64,000 bases of DNA from Henckelia pumila. Taxonomy: Eukaryota > Streptophyta > Magnoliopsida > Lamiales > Gesneriaceae. Below are positions 35,499 to 51,000 of this stretch, piece by piece. The stretch is from contig NC_133123.1 of assembly GCF_033568475.1 (NCBI RefSeq), forward strand, positions 154,767,753 to 154,831,752. Direction: 5' to 3'. Each line of letters begins with the position of its first letter. Position 1 is the first letter of the stretch. Both the position numbers and the translations under genes were made by a program. The notes beneath the pieces were generated by a model that did no database searches, was not told the DNA's origin, and saw only the letters and a list, made by a program, of their open reading frames with translations.

Positions 35499-36693
35499 TA
35501 AATATCAGTGGACCAAAACAAAAATGGAATAGATTAATTAACCAATTAAAAACTTATTTTTCTTTAATTGTTGTGTGTGTTGCTTTTTTCTTTCCCTTTA
35601 AAAAAATCTATTTATGTTAATTTTTAGTCGTACTCTCTTGCTAATATTTATTTGGTCTATAATTTTTACTATAATAATGACTAAACGATCTTTGGTATGG
35701 GACAAGGTCTCAAATTCAAGATTCAATTATGATGATCCACATTAACCTTCTCCCTACTCAAAAAAAAAATAATATTCATTCTATATGTAGGACATATGAC
35801 ATGAAAATGATTAATTTACATGGAAGTATATTTCGAGGATAAATGTACCTGATTTAAAATTTTTAAATATAATAAAATGGTGGAAATAAACAAAATGATC
35901 GTTTAAGTTTGTTCATTTATGCTTTACTCCTATAATTTAGGATGTATTTTGATTTTTAATTTTTCTTTTCTTTTTGTGGGGATGCTTACCTAGAGCTGAA
36001 AAATGCTCACGCAACCTAATAAAATGTGTCCTGAGAAAATCTTGGAAGTTGATCGAGGATTGTGGACTTGTGGTGTTTGGGCTGTGAAACTTGCACCTAT
36101 ATCCTTTACAATCCAATTTTGATTATTGCATGTAAAAGTACTAGGCTCGAAAAGTCCCAAATTCTTATTAAATTTTATAAAGTCAACAAATTTCTTCCTT
36201 TACATGCATGCATTTTAATTTGAGCCGACCTATACTATACACACTGCACACACTTATTTGAAATATATATTAACTTATACATAGCCTGAGCTGATATAAG
36301 TCGAGTGAGTCTATCGTCTCAGACTCAGATTTAAAAAAGGACTCATGTTTTTTTGGATGTTGGGTACTGCATGCTTGTTACTTCTCCTCAACTTTCATGG
36401 ATCGACATCTTAAAAAAATCATTTCAAGTATGTTAAAAAAATTTACTTACAATGATTTTCATGAAATAATACATACATGTACATAAACATATAACATTTT
36501 GTCAGGCTTATATATATTAAGTAAACAATTTCACTGAATTATTGATTTTTTAAACCAAGTCTACGCGTTATATAAATTTAATTTTAAAAAAATCCTCTTT
36601 AATCAAAAAAATTTATAAATAAATAAACACACATTATTGTCTCGAGACCCAATTTTTAAAATTTGACTCAAGTAACAAATTTCAAGTACACTG

Positions 36694-36697
<4 letters not shown>

Positions 36698-36752
<55 letters not shown>
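36698..36752. repeat. (AT)n microsatellite
   Basis: About 27 uninterrupted AT units, the longest in the window. Confidence 0.95.
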
Positions 36753-36760
<8 letters not shown>

Positions 36761-37256
36761 ATATATCGTGGATTAATCTCATACACATGCATGCACGCAA
36801 TTCTAGTCCCTAGAGGCTAGAGAGTACGAATCACATAAAAAGTTTGTGGTTAGGATTGAAAAAGTGTAGGCTCTAAATGACACAAAGAAGGTGTGAAAAG
36901 TAAGATTTGAAAACGAGGCTATTTCATTTTTTTTTAAAATAAAAACATTTAGAGAGATAAGAGTCTTATGGTTTGGTGAGCATGCATGTAACCACCCTAG
37001 AATAACCTATTGTATGAAATTGGGTGATTTTATTTTATACCTTCTTCATATAAGCTCCAAGAAAATGTTTAGTCATTAATTAAGGTGTCAATATCAAATA
37101 TATATATATATATATATATATATTTTGTAAGTATCATTCCTATGTTATTCATGTTTCAGAATCTCATCTTACGAATCTAACTATGTATAAATTAAATGTA
37201 TTTTGAATCATGATTTAGAACAAATTGGAAACCAAATATATTATATATATACAAGT

Positions 37257-37260
<4 letters not shown>

Positions 37261-37299
<39 letters not shown>
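37261..37299. repeat. (AT)n microsatellite
   Basis: About 19 uninterrupted AT units; neighbouring shorter runs lie at 37097-37122 and 37395-37418. Confidence 0.95.
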
Positions 37300-37305
<6 letters not shown>

Positions 37306-38362
37306 GGGTCTTAAAAGGCACACGTGTAAACTAATTGGTCAAAAGGGAAAGAAAGCGACATTATTTGAATTAATTTAATACTACTTACATACAATATATA
37401 TATATATATATATATATAGAAATTATTAGTTTATAGAGTGAGGTTGCCCAAAAACTTTGGTGGGAAATTGGGTGAAGGTGGTTAGACCAAGCTAATATAC
37501 ACAATCTATATTTCACTTGTAACGCTCACTCCACAGCCTTCTTGCTAAATTACTCTTTGCCCCTCCGTTACCACCGCTAAATTACACTTTGGTACGTGTA
37601 ATTCTCACATTTTTTCACAATATTTAAACACCTGTTTTATGAATAATTATGATATTAAATTCATATGTATTATATATAAATAAATGTCATGAAATATTTA
37701 ATTTTGTAGAGTATTTAATAAAAACTTTCGAAACAAAATAGGTGCAATAAATATTCATGTATATATGTGTGTGTGGACACACACACACACACACACTAAC
37801 ATGTTTTCAAGAAAAGTATTCGGGTTAGACAATTTGCATACGTATTTAGCTCATAATTAATAATGTATCTACATATCTATCTATATATAACATATGCATG
37901 TAAGTCAAAGTGTTAGATGTAATTAATTATAAAAAAACAAAGACTAAGCCATGACAGCTTCTTAATTGTTCAAGTACAAAATCTTGATAGCTAGATAGAT
38001 ACACATATATATAATGCTAAAGGCGCATCTAATATATCATAAATTGATATTTAATCTATTATATCTTGAGATTTTGTATTTAATGTATCATTAGATCGAG
38101 TTTGACTGATGAAATATTTGTATTGAATTTTTTGGAACGTGAGAATTGATATACAAATATTGATGTACATGTAACATCACACACGCGCGCACACAAACAC
38201 ACATGCACACAAATATATAAATATATATTTATTTATTTAAAGACAAAGACTAAGAGGCATATATGGCAGCTTCTTGTTCAAGCATGAAAGATTGGAAGCA
38301 ATGGAGTCTCCATTAATACCCCATCCAAATTCATTTAAATCCCACGAACTGAGAAAGGATCA

Positions 38363-40788
38363 ATGGAGGAAAAAAATCTTCCTCCGGGATTCCGGTTCCA
38401 TCCAACGGACGAAGAACTCATCACATATTATCTGAGCAACAAGGTCTCCGATTTCGATTTCGCCACCAGGGCTATTGCTGATGTTGATTTTAACAAGTGT
38501 GAGCCATGGGATCTCCCAGGTACGTACTGTTATAGTATATCTTAGCTTTTTAATGAACATATGGGAATTTATTGATTAATTTCTTGTTTCCTTGATTGAA
38601 GTTTAATGAAATAAAGTCGATAATAACAATGATAATCGTAAATTAACAGCGTATGAAAAAGGAGGATATATGTTTCTGAGTATGAGTATATTATGGTAAT
38701 CTAACATTAAGAAAAAAAATTCTTAAATTATAAAAAAGATATGATTTAAGTACGGTGGCGATCGAGTTGGTAGGGTAGGTGAAGTTCGTTCAACTATTGC
38801 ATTAGTCCTTTACCCAGTGTCACACAGTACCCACGTCATAAAAAAATTAAATGTATTTTGAGTATCCAAATATAATTTTTTTCGGATATTATATTTTGTT
38901 ATTTTCCTGGAAAAATATATAGGAATTAAATTAAATCCTTTTTTTTTTCAAACATAAAATTACACTATGTTTATTTCCTCTACAAATTTTCTTTACAATA
39001 TATTATATTCATATATTTAAAGATTGTATGTTTTCATATCATTTAAACTTTTTCTGAACTTTTTTTTATTGTCTATATATAAAAGTTTGAACATTGGAAA
39101 TTCTTAACATATATATGCAGTTATTTTTCCCAAAAAAAAAAAAGAATTTGTTATTCTAGTAATGTTCAATTATTAAAAGACAATTTATCATTAAATTTAT
39201 TAAATATCATACCAAATTGTAACATTTTATAATGTACAAATTTATAAAACTATATTTTAGGCTTGAGATAACTAATTTATAATGTGAGTGAAAAATGTCT
39301 GCAGCCAAAGCTTCCATGGGAGAGAAGGAATGGTATTTCTTCAGCCTAAGAGACCGAAAATACCCAACCGGTCTGAGGACGAACCGAGCAACAGAAGCTG
39401 GATACTGGAAAACAACAGGTAAAGATAAGGAGATTTTCCGGGGCGGGGACGGGGCGTTGGTCGGCATGAAGAAAACCCTAGTTTTCTACAGAGGCAGAGC
39501 TCCAAAGGGTGAGAAAACCAATTGGGTTATGCATGAATATCGCCTTGAATCCAAGCATGCCCTCAAACCAACCAAGGTAAATTATATTTATTTAATTAGT
39601 ACCTCTTTCACATGCACAAATCAGTGATTGTTTTTTTTTTAAAGTAATTTTTGTGTAAAATTGTTTTAAATATTTTAAATTTCAAAATTATATACTGTGA
39701 TATGGTTATTCGGACTTGGATAAAATGGGACAAGCAACGAGATAGATATGATATCAGTGAATTTGCCATGTTGGAGTTTTTTTATAATATTTAAAATCTA
39801 ATATTAAATAAAAATAAGTCTATGTTTATGAAAAAATATTTTTTTTATGTCAAAAGAAATATTTTTTTTATTATAGATATGAGTTGATTCTTACGGACAT
39901 AGATTCGTGACATTGCCTCAAATGAGACATTCTCAAAAAATATATAATGATACCAACTTTAGTTATATAAGAGACATATGCTTATTCTTTTTCTTTCTTT
40001 TGACCATATAAGAGATACATAGTTATACTTCATCCATCTATATATATATATATATATTATATATGCGTGTGTGTACGTTTGTTTTTCCGTACAGATTGAA
40101 AGAGCAATTTTTTTTTATAAAAATTTATTTGATCTTTATTTAACTCATTCAAGAATTTTTAGCATACTTTAATATAGGTGAATTATATAATTATATATAT
40201 TATTATAATAGTAAATATATATACACACACACATACGTGAATGTGTTTATTTGTTGTATTAAACAGGAGGAGTGGGTGGTTTGTAGAGTTTTCCAAAAGA
40301 GTTTGATAGTGAAGAAACCTCAGCAAACAGCTTCTTCACCACAGTCCCAAGAATCCCCCTCCGACACCAACGCAATGGTGAACGAGCTACAAGACTTGGA
40401 ATATTTCCAAAGTTTCAGTAACACTATGCCTATCGTTTCTGCATCAACAAATTTCGCCCCGCGAAACTACGACGACAGTATCACCAACTGGGGAGCTGCT
40501 GCAAATTCTTTGCAATCACTAACCAATTGGCCATTGTTGAGCACTAATCTTTCCATGAATTCTTTGCTTCTCACTGCATTACAACTCAGGGCCGGCCACG
40601 GCCACACCATAGGAGCTGCCACGGGTGCTACGGATGGCTACACTCTCATGCCACAAGGGTCGAGTTCTCCGTTTGGGAATGATTTCGGGGTCAACTTTGG
40701 CATGGGTTCATCTTCATCTAGGGTACTTGGTGATGACCAGCCACCGCCGGAGCAATCCTTTAACATGGACTCCAACATTTGGTTATAA
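38363..40788 (+). CDS. NAC domain transcription factor (CUC-like NAC clade)
   Basis: Plant-specific nuclear DNA-binding protein. Three exons (38363-38519, 39305-39576, 40267-40788) give 316 residues; the two intron positions are the ones usual for NAC genes. The NAC domain runs from residue 6 to about 150 with all five subdomains: [19 protein letters not shown] (A), CEPWDLP (B), [26 protein letters not shown] (C), GKDKEIFRG...[30 protein letters not shown] (D) and [12 protein letters not shown] (E). The C-terminal half is rich in Ser, Asn and Gly, typical of an activation region. The domain resembles CUC2/CUC3 and NAC100-type proteins; I searched the last exon by eye for a miR164 target and did not find one, so membership of the miR164-controlled group is not supported. 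Start is the first ATG. Confidence 0.94.
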
Positions 40789-41392
40789 TTGTTCGGGAAA
40801 ATCCATGATACTAATTAACTGAGACTCAACTGAGTACTATAAATTGCAATGAAGTATTGCAAAGCAATGGGCGAAGTCCATTATTGCATGAGTAATTAAT
40901 TGAATCAAGTGTCATATACATGCCAATCTGGAAAAGTGCCTAGTATGTAATATCTTATATTTATAGGGTACATGAAGCTCAGAATTCGTGTATGTAATTA
41001 TCCAGGTAAACTTTTGTTGTGTAAATCATTGTTTCGAGTCTTTAGTCATCTATATATACGTGTCATGTGAGCAACCACACGTACATATATAGGCCATAAA
41101 TATACAGGTCGCATGATATAAACGAAAAGATATATAATAAACTCTTAAATCACCTTCATTCATTTTTCCAAGTAGGGCTCCGCAACCAATATAGATATAC
41201 CGAATAACTAGCCCCGTACTGCGAAACAAACAGCTACTATGATGATGAGATCCCAAAGGATACAATCTCTAATTGCACTTTAACAAAACCACAATATCAA
41301 GCATAAGAACATCTCAACACCAAATAAGTTCAAAATCACATCAAAATCTCATAGAAAAAAGGAATCAAGCTTGATCTCTAAAGAAGCTAAGC
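40789..41392. other. Intergenic between convergent NAC and RPS15A genes
   Basis: Holds the 3' UTRs of both genes. No further feature is seen. Confidence 0.6.
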
Positions 41393-42635
<1,243 letters not shown>

Positions 42636-44498
42636 CTTAGCTTATCAACAAGTCTGTAAAACGTTCAAATGATTCATCAGCATAGATCCTTACAACCACT
42701 AAGACGTCGTTTAGATCAAACTCACTCAAAACCTCAACGTCTAATGTTTCAGATTAACAAAATAGATCAAACATTTCAAACCCACTAAAGCCCAGAAAAT
42801 AAAAAGACAGGGAAAACTTAAACAAAAAAAAACGACTTGCGCATCCTGGTTATGATATTCACCATCCCACTGACATCAATCAACAAACAGAAAAGAAAGC
42901 TTCAAATCCATTACACTAACATATCAAGAATCAAAAGTATCCAACAGAATAAATCAAATAAAACAGAAATATATGCATAAAAAGAATTTAAAAAAATCAG
43001 AAATCTGGTCAGCAAGCTCCAACAATCCAGACAAAAGTATCTAAGAAAAAATGAATCGAATTCATGTCTTGAAGCGAAAAATGGAAGAATTCATGTTACC
43101 AGATGCCAATTGATCTGCAGAGGCTGGCGCAGGGCAAGGGTTCCTCACTTCTCTTATGGGGGAGGCAAATAAATAAAACCTAGGTTTTATGGTACCCGGG
43201 TATTCATTTACGGAATTACCCTTCGATTAAATATAATATTTCATTTTATTTTTCATTTAATATATTATACCTAATTATGAATTAATAAGCTAATGTTCTT
43301 ACTCAGGTCAAAACGAATCGAGTCAAATCGAATGTAAAAAAAAAATCTCAAGGTTCAAATTCGACTCAAATTATACATATTCGAGCTCGAGTGTAATTTG
43401 AAGTTTAAAATTTTTAATTCGTTTTGTTCGAATCAGGTTCAATCAAAGATATACGTTTGAATTTGATTCAAAATATTCAAGTGTATTTCCAAACTACTTG
43501 AAAATGTAATATTACGTTTTGTAAAAAATTTTCTACAAAAATAAAATAAAATATCAAATTTAGTTTTGTAAACGACTTACAAATTATGGAACAAAATAAT
43601 TTAGACTAAAATTCATTTTCAAACTTGGTAATTTTAAATACCAACAAAATATTTATTGAGCGGCTCGAAATACCCACAAACAAACTCAATTCATTTGCAA
43701 CCCGACCCACCCAAATTATTTCTTCTTCTTTTTTTTTTTTTCATTTGGGGTCATATTTAAATTCAGTTTAGACTTGAGTTGTTTGCCATGTGTACGAAAC
43801 CGAAATATGTATAATTATCAAAATGAAAAATAATAGTTGCTACTTGCTATTGTTTTACACACGATCTATCTATGGACAGGTATCATCAAATAAAACTTTT
43901 TAAAAATTACAAAAATAAACTTTCTAAATGCGCTATTTTACATGTTTAAATTATTATTTTTTATTGCAAAAAATATTGTGTTATGCTTATTTGGATAAAA
44001 AATATTACTTTTTTTATTTCAAAAACATATTGTGTAATATATTATAGTTTGAATTAAAATGTTGCATTCTACTACATGTATTAACCGAATCGACCCACAA
44101 AATTTAAATTTTCTTCCGCTGTGATTTATAATCTTATGAGAGATGATTGACACAAAATTTATGCTCCATTTTTTATTATATAAAACACATTCCACGACAA
44201 TTAAAGATTCCATATATTGAAACATTACGTAAGTTATTTACATTCCACTTTTTATACTTACATACAACAACAAAAAATATGGACATTAGTCTATATTAAA
44301 ATATTTGTTTGTAATTGGTTACATATGTGTGCTTTAATCAGAAAAAAGAATTCAAATATTTTTCATAAATCACATTAGATTCTCTAAAAATAACAATAAT
44401 TTAATTAAATTAAATTAAATTAATGGACGACAGAAGAAACAACCGGAGATAAGCTAACCTTTTCCCTGTATATATCAAATAAAATCCAAATGAAATGA
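42636..44498. other. RPS15A 5' UTR/promoter and TruA 3' flank
   Basis: From 42636 to about 43180 is probably RPS15A leader with one intron. Beyond that the sequence is AT-rich with no gene. Around 43300-43460 many short TCGA/TTCGAA-containing words recur (AATCGAGTCAAATCGAAT, ATTCGAGCTCGAG), but no repeat unit is clear. Confidence 0.5.
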
Positions 44499-47147
44499 TC
44501 AATAACATGAGAGCTTACATTTCCTGATACTATGATGCCTGCCAAAACTTGTTGGGGGGCCATCCGGGGGAAGATGGAGATGTTCTTCATTGTACTTGAT
44601 ATCCATGAGACGCAGACCATGAGGAGGAACGAAAAACGCGTGCTTCGCAAGTTCTTTTCGGTCACGGGATGCCAAAATCTTGGGAACTATGTCAGGGGAA
44701 GCGGCTTCTCTCCCAACTTGAAGCAACAATGCAACCTATGAACATAGGTGCAAAAACGAGCATTACCACTTACACGAAAAATCGAACGGAGTCACAGGTT
44801 CATGATGAAATTCGTCCATTGGTTTTGAGATGAATTCTAGAGAGGAAAATAGGGATGAAAGGTCAAATACATACCATATTCCGAACTTGCCTATATAAAA
44901 AACCAGATCCTTCAATTTCTGCTTGCAAAAGAGGTCCCTACACAAGAGAGATTTGTTAAATTCAAGTTTAGTGATTCTTAATAAAACACAGAAGATTTCA
45001 TGGTATTGCATAAGTTCATCCGGTTTATAAAAGCATTTATATATGTTATAAAAGATGAGAGCCCCGTCTCCAAAGCTGGACACAAAGACAGTAAAGTATT
45101 GAGCTAAATAAATCATTACATTGAGTTTGATAGTCTTCATTTGTATCAAAATCAGAGCTTCATAATCGTAAAGAAAAAGGGAATTAAATTTTATTCTATT
45201 TAAGAAGTACCATTTCATTCACATTAAAACAGAAGATATTCTTCACTGGATTCGGCGTCCTATCATTGTGTGATGTATTGGAAAATGCAGAGAAGTCGTG
45301 AGTTCCCACAAAATGCTTTGCAGCATCCCTCATGGCAGCTGTATCGAGTTTATAAACACTATGGTAAGCATAGTGCCTGAGAAATGGGTCCATGATGGTG
45401 TCATTGTAAATTTTGTAATGATAAATCTTGCTCTTAACTGAAAAACGAGCATGAAATTCTTGCACCGCGGAGCTGATCTCTCTGATTCTGATATCAGAGG
45501 GAAGAAGACCATTTAGTGCTCTGTGAACGCTTTCCAACTCGTCATAGTTGAATGGCGTAATGAAGTGCGCCACCTAAAATACAACATTTTTCATGAAATT
45601 TATCTTTTTCCAGTGATTCCACAGTCACATATTTGTTAGAGCTCAAAATCAGTATTTCACATCAACACTTTCGATGTTTGGCTTATTTCAAGGAACACTG
45701 GATAGCCAAATTTTAAGATTGCGTTTCTTGGTAAATAATAATTTCTTTGTGGGCTTCTATAATTATTTCAAAACTCATGACTCATGAGTGCCGATGTAAA
45801 TAAACATACCTGGCACCAGGCATGAACTCCTGCATCTGTTCGACTCGCACCAACTAACTGAAGTTCTTCCCGTCCTAATGTTGTAATTTGAGTCAAAGCT
45901 TCTTCAACAATACATTGAACCGTCGGCGTTGATTGCTGGTATTGCCACCCTACATACAATCGGCACCCTCAAATATAATTACATACTGGAATCAACTTAA
46001 CAGACTAAAATTCAAAAGTTTGTGAACCGCAAAACTTGATAAATCTTTAGGGAGGAACATGATAAGAATGCAAGTTAGAAAACAATATTGTATCAAACAC
46101 CCATATTCAGCAGAATTTGGAAAAATATTTTAAACAGAGATGAGGAAAACAACATAAGCACAAACCTGAAAAACGGGTGCCATCATAAGCAATAACCAAT
46201 CGCCACTTGAAACCTCGAACTGGGAGCATTTCCGTATTCTGCCCATCAGTCTGCAAATCCTGCTAGCAAAATATTATTATAACAGCAGAAACAACTAATT
46301 GAGCAAAACAGTACACAGGCAGCAATTATAAGAAAAAAAAAAAAGAGAGGGGGTGTGGCAAGTGGTAAGTTCAATGACCTCCCTTGTTTTCTCTAACTGC
46401 CCATTTATCCAGTACTATCATGTTCTAATCTTAATTTCGCATGAATCTGGCGATCTCGAATGGTTATGGAATTCTAAATGTAATTTCAGTCAAAATGCTT
46501 CAAGTACGGAGTTTTTAACCAGCAAGAGGTATAAGGGATTGAACAGGAACTCGAACCTCGTACTTGGATGAAGCATTCTACTCCTTGAATATCACTATGA
46601 GAAGAGCAGGAGCAAATTGCAAATAATGGTGCTAAACTGTGAAATCTTGGCATTCCACATTCAAAATCACCTGCGGCTTAAGTTTTCTACACTACTCAAC
46701 CTATGATTCTCGAAAGCACACCAACAAGCCGAGCAAAATTTGTTCTTCAGTTACCAATCAAGAATGCACTTTATATGCATAAAAACAAATCGAAGAACGT
46801 GACTTGAATGTATGCAATCACCTTTAGCCCATGGAAACATGACATTGGTACAGGAAACTGAGACAACTTAAATTTCACCAACCTAAGTGAAGAACCTGAA
46901 AGAAAAAGATAACATCAATTGAGCAGGAGTCACATTCGTTTAAAAGCTCGATTTCTGTAAACAATTCACTTGGACATACGCACACGCCCATTTTTACACA
47001 CATTCTTATATACAGAGATGCACATCAAAGTACAGACAAGTTTGAAATCCAATTCAGTAACCAAAAACTTAGAAATATGGTGAATGGTTTACCCTTGTTT
47101 AGTGGGATCCATGGAGAGAAAGAAAAGGCTGGTATCTGTTGTAGCAT
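44499..47147 (-). CDS. tRNA pseudouridine synthase, TruA family
   Basis: Converts uridine to pseudouridine in tRNA, typically in or near the anticodon stem-loop. Seven minus-strand exons: 47093-47147, 46822-46895, 46166-46259, 45810-45949, 45211-45573, 44875-44937 and 44499-44735; total 341 residues. The core begins FKWRLVIAYDGTRFSGWQYQ (residues about 60-80); the catalytic aspartate is in GASRTDAGVHAWCQ, about residue 113. Later family motifs are FHARFSVKSKIYHYKI, the aromatic YAYHSVYKLD, FVGTHDFSAFSNT and IEGSGFLYRQVRNMV. The first 45 residues (MLQQIPAFSFSPWIPLNKG...) are unlike the core, hydrophobic and poor in acidic residues, suggesting a plastid or mitochondrial targeting peptide. The tail RKCKLSCY looks like a natural end. 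A 5' UTR intron (about 47160-47555) is likely. Confidence 0.9.
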
Positions 47148-47799
47148 CTATCTTCTGCAGACTCACTCCTTAACGCCTCACAACAGAAACCAAACTTAGA
47201 AATCTGAAACTAAAAGCAAGAACAAACTCAATCATTACAATTATTTATACAACGGAAGCTAAAATCAGTAAAATGAGAATACTAGAGCCTAGAGGTGGAA
47301 ATTTGGATGTTACTCCATCCAACAGGAAAAAGAGAACCGACTTTAAGGGCTCGAGCAAAGTATAACATATAATGGAAGGAAAGATGAAAGAATCACAAAG
47401 CAAACCCAAGAATGGAACAGCTCAAATTCCGGACAAAAATCAAATTTCAAGACATTTCAAAAACCAAAGTTCAAACTAAAGCAATCGGGTTCATGTTTTT
47501 TTTTTTATTATTATCTGTATAAAGTTGGTGTAATATTAATTAGAGAAAGACTCTACCTTGGCTTGGCACACGGCGTAGTAGGTGGCTGGCCTTTTTATGA
47601 ATCGGGAGGTAACGGCGGCTGCGAGGGTAGAATCTTTTATCCATTTATTTTCTTGTTTATTTGACTTTTTTCCTTACATAACATAACCGATACTATTTTT
47701 ATTTTTTTGAAACCAGATCCATAACCGATACTATTATTATCATTAACTTGTATTATTAAATATTTAATTTAAATCCTCTCAAAAAAAATATTTAATTTA
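47148..47799 (-). promoter_or_regulatory. Probable 5' UTR intron, leader exon and promoter of the TruA gene
   Basis: A GC-richer block at about 47560-47640 ends on the minus strand with CAAG followed by GTAGAG, a plausible leader exon and donor; an acceptor CTGCAG lies just upstream of the ATG. The promoter would be the 160 bp from 47641 to the copia element. All inferred from sequence composition and splice motifs. Confidence 0.4.
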
Positions 47800-48033
47800 T
47801 TGTGAAAAAGTAAAAATTTTAAAACTCAAATATATCAAACCAAACACTAATAAATTTCTTCTCTCTAAACTTGTGTGTATTTCAATTCAAATATTGAGGT
47901 TAATTTATAGATCATCAATTGAGAATTGTCCAAAAACAAATATGTCATCAATTACATAATCAAAAATTAAAATATCATCACATCACCATCACAAAATAAT
48001 TTTCAACCTAATTTAAATATTTAATTCTCAATA
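47800..48033 (-). repeat. 3' LTR of copia element 2
   Basis: Direct repeat of 53746-53979 at about 94% identity by eye, followed on the plus strand by CTCCCCCTT (polypurine tract of the element). Confidence 0.88.
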
Positions 48034-51000
48034 CTCCCCCTTGTGATGATGATCGTGATAGTACGTGTTTTTTATACTGTCTCGTTAAAAACCTTACTAG
48101 GAAAAACTCAGTGGGATAAAAATCATAGCAAGGAAAAAAGAGTGCAGCCACGTAAACTCCCCTCATGTTAATACGATCGATTCTTCACATATGTAGTAGA
48201 TTTCGCATCTCAATATTATATATATGTTTTCTGAATATTGCCGTAGGAAGCGTCTTTGTGAAGAGATCTAATGAGTTCTCACTTGATTGAATGTAACAGA
48301 TATCAATATCTTTATTCTTCTCAAGCTCTTGAGTGTAGGCAAAGAACTTTGGGGGATATGTTTGGTTCTGTCATTTTTGATGTATTCTTCTTTCATTTGA
48401 GCAATACATGCAGCATTATCTTCATACAACGTCACAAGATTCTTGTATACTGATAATCCACAAGAAGTTTGGATATGTTGTGTTATTGATTTTAGTCAAA
48501 CACATTCACGACTTACTTCATGTAGCGCAATAATCTCGGCGTGATTTGATGAAGTTATTACGAGTGTTGTTTCTGTGAACGCCAAGAAATTACTGTGCCT
48601 CCACGAGTAAATACATATCCGGTTTGGGAACGTGTCTTATGTGGATTAGATAAATATCCAGCATCAGCATAACCAATGATACTTTGATTGGTGTCTTTTG
48701 AGTACAAAAATCACAAATCTATCGTTCCTCGTAGATAACGGAATATATGTTTAATTTCATTTCAGTTCCTCTTTGTTGGATATGAACTGAATCTTGCCAA
48801 TAAATTTACAGCAAAAGATATATCAGGTCTTGTGCAATTTGCAAGATACATAAGGGCACCAATGACACTTAGATATGGTACTTCTGGACCAAGAATAACT
48901 TCATCATCTTCACATGGACGGAATGGATCCTTTTCTATGTTTAATGATCTTACAACCATTTGAGTACGTAATGGATTTGATTTATCCATATTAAAATATT
49001 TAAGGATATTTTCTGTATAATTTGTCTGGTGAACAAAAATTTCACATTCTTTTTGTTCAATTTGCAAACCCATACAGTACTTGGTTTTTCAAGATCCTTC
49101 ATTTCGAATTCTTCCTTCAAGTACGTCATAACTTTTTGAATTTATTTATTCGTTCCAATGATGTTTAAATTATCAACATATACAGCAATAATTACACATC
49201 CGGATGTTGTTTTCTTGATAAAAATACAATGGCATATTGGATCATTTACATATTCCTTTTTCATCAAGTGCTCACTTGGCCGATTATACCACATTCGGCC
49301 GGATTGCTTCAACCCATATAATGATCTTTGCAATTTTACATAATAAAATTCTCTGGGTTTTGAACTTTGTGCTTCAGACATCTTAAATCCTTCAAGGATT
49401 TTTATGTATATATCACTATCAAGTGATCCGTATAAGTAAGCTGTAACAACATTCATAAGACACATATCCAAATTTTCAGATACTGCCAAACTAATCAAAT
49501 ATCGAAACGTAATTGCATCCATAACAGGAGAATACGTTTATTCATAATCAATTTCAGGCCTTTGAGAAAAATCTTGTGCAACAAGTCTATCTTTATATCT
49601 GTTTATTTCATTTTTCTCATTTCTCTTTCGAATAAAAACTCGTTTGTATCCAACATGTTTTATACCTTTAGGTGTGAGGACTATAGGTCCAAAAACATTA
49701 CATTTATTTAGCGAATCCAATTCAACCTGGATGACATCTTTCCATTTGGCTCAATCATGACGAGTTTTACATTCACCAAAAGATTTTGGTTCATGATCCT
49801 CATTTTCATTTATGATGTCACAAGCCACATTATAAGAAAATATCTCATCAATATCTTCTATATCTTTTTGGTTTCATATTTTTTCAGTATTAATATAATT
49901 GATAGAGATTTCACGATTCTCGTCACTCTGTGGTTCTGACAGAACATTTTTATCATCAGGTGTTTCTTCTAGAACACCATTTTCTATTTTATGATCATCG
50001 TGTTTCTCTATGCCTTTTTTTTCGAGGATTTTTATCCTTGAAACCGACTGGCCTTCCACGCTTCAAGTGTTTTATGACATCATGAGTGTCTTCAATTTGT
50101 TTTTTTGGAATTTCAATTCGAGCAGAGGCATTTACAGCATGTATATATGATTTTGTTACCTCTTTTGTGTCTGCAAATGCATCTGGCATTTGATTTGCAA
50201 TTCTTTTCAAGTGCACAATTTGTTGTACATCTTTCTCACATTGTTTGGTCCTTGAATCCAAATGTAACAATGATGGTACATACCATGTGATTTCTTTTTC
50301 GACGTGTTTCTTTTCTCCCCCTAACATTGGGAATATTTCTTCATTAAAATAACAATCAGCAGAGCGTGCTGTAAACATATCGCCTGTCTGAGGCTCAAGA
50401 TATCGAATGATTGATGGGCTATCATAACCGATATAAATACCGATTTTTCTTTGAGGACCCATTTTTTATCGTTGAGGTGGTGCAATAGGCACATACATCA
50501 TACATTCAAAAATTCTCAGATGAGAAATATTTGGTTCTTTACCAAATGCAAGCTGCAATGAGGAGAATTTATGATATGCACTTGGTCTGATGCGAATTAA
50601 TGCCGCAACATGTAAAATTGCATGTCCCCATATAGAAATAGGAAGTTTTGTTTTCATAATCATTGGTCTAGCAATCAGTTGTAGACGTTTAATCAATGAT
50701 TCAGCTAATCCATTATGTGTATGAACATGAGCAACATGATGTTCAACAGTAATTCCCATTGACATACAATAGTCATTGAAAGTTTGAAAAGTAAATTCTC
50801 CAGCATCATCAAGTCTTATTTTTTTGATTGTACAATCGGGAAATTGATTCCGCAATTTTATTATTTGAGTCATTAATCTTGCAAATGCCACATTTCGAGT
50901 TGACAATAAGCATACATGTGACCATCTGCTAGAGTCATCGATCAATACCATAAAATATCGAAATGGTCCACATGGTGGATGAATTGGCCCACAAATATCA

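Larger units (their letters stand above)
33130..38362. other. Intergenic AT-rich block upstream of the NAC gene
   Basis: About 5.2 kb with no recognisable gene. It contains a possible PIF/Harbinger-type element at 34343-35498 and many microsatellites: TA runs at 36698-36752, 37097-37122, 37261-37299 and 37395-37418, a TG/AC hairpin near 37770-37796 (GTGTGTGTGG then ACACACACAC) and a CA/CG-rich run near 38180-38215. The last few hundred bases are NAC promoter and 5' UTR. Confidence 0.55.

Noticed and set aside
36603-36800. Open frame of alternating Tyr and Ile
   Set aside because: Product of an AT microsatellite.
40267-40788. miR164 target site in the NAC gene
   Set aside because: No stretch in the last exon resembles the AGCACGTGTCCTGTTTCTCC-type target well enough.
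43300-43460. Recurring TCGA-containing words suggesting a repeat
   Set aside because: No consistent unit or period; probably chance in low-complexity sequence.
44420-44665. Alternative TruA 3' end using a GTAAGC donor near 44517
   Set aside because: The uninterrupted reading to RKCKLSCY resembles the natural family terminus, so no extra exon is needed.
46340-46570. tRNA- or SINE-like stretch (GTGGCAAGTGGTAAG and a TTCGAGTTCC-like box)
   Set aside because: The A-box-like and B-box-like motifs are on opposite strands and too far apart; no tRNA fold could be drawn.
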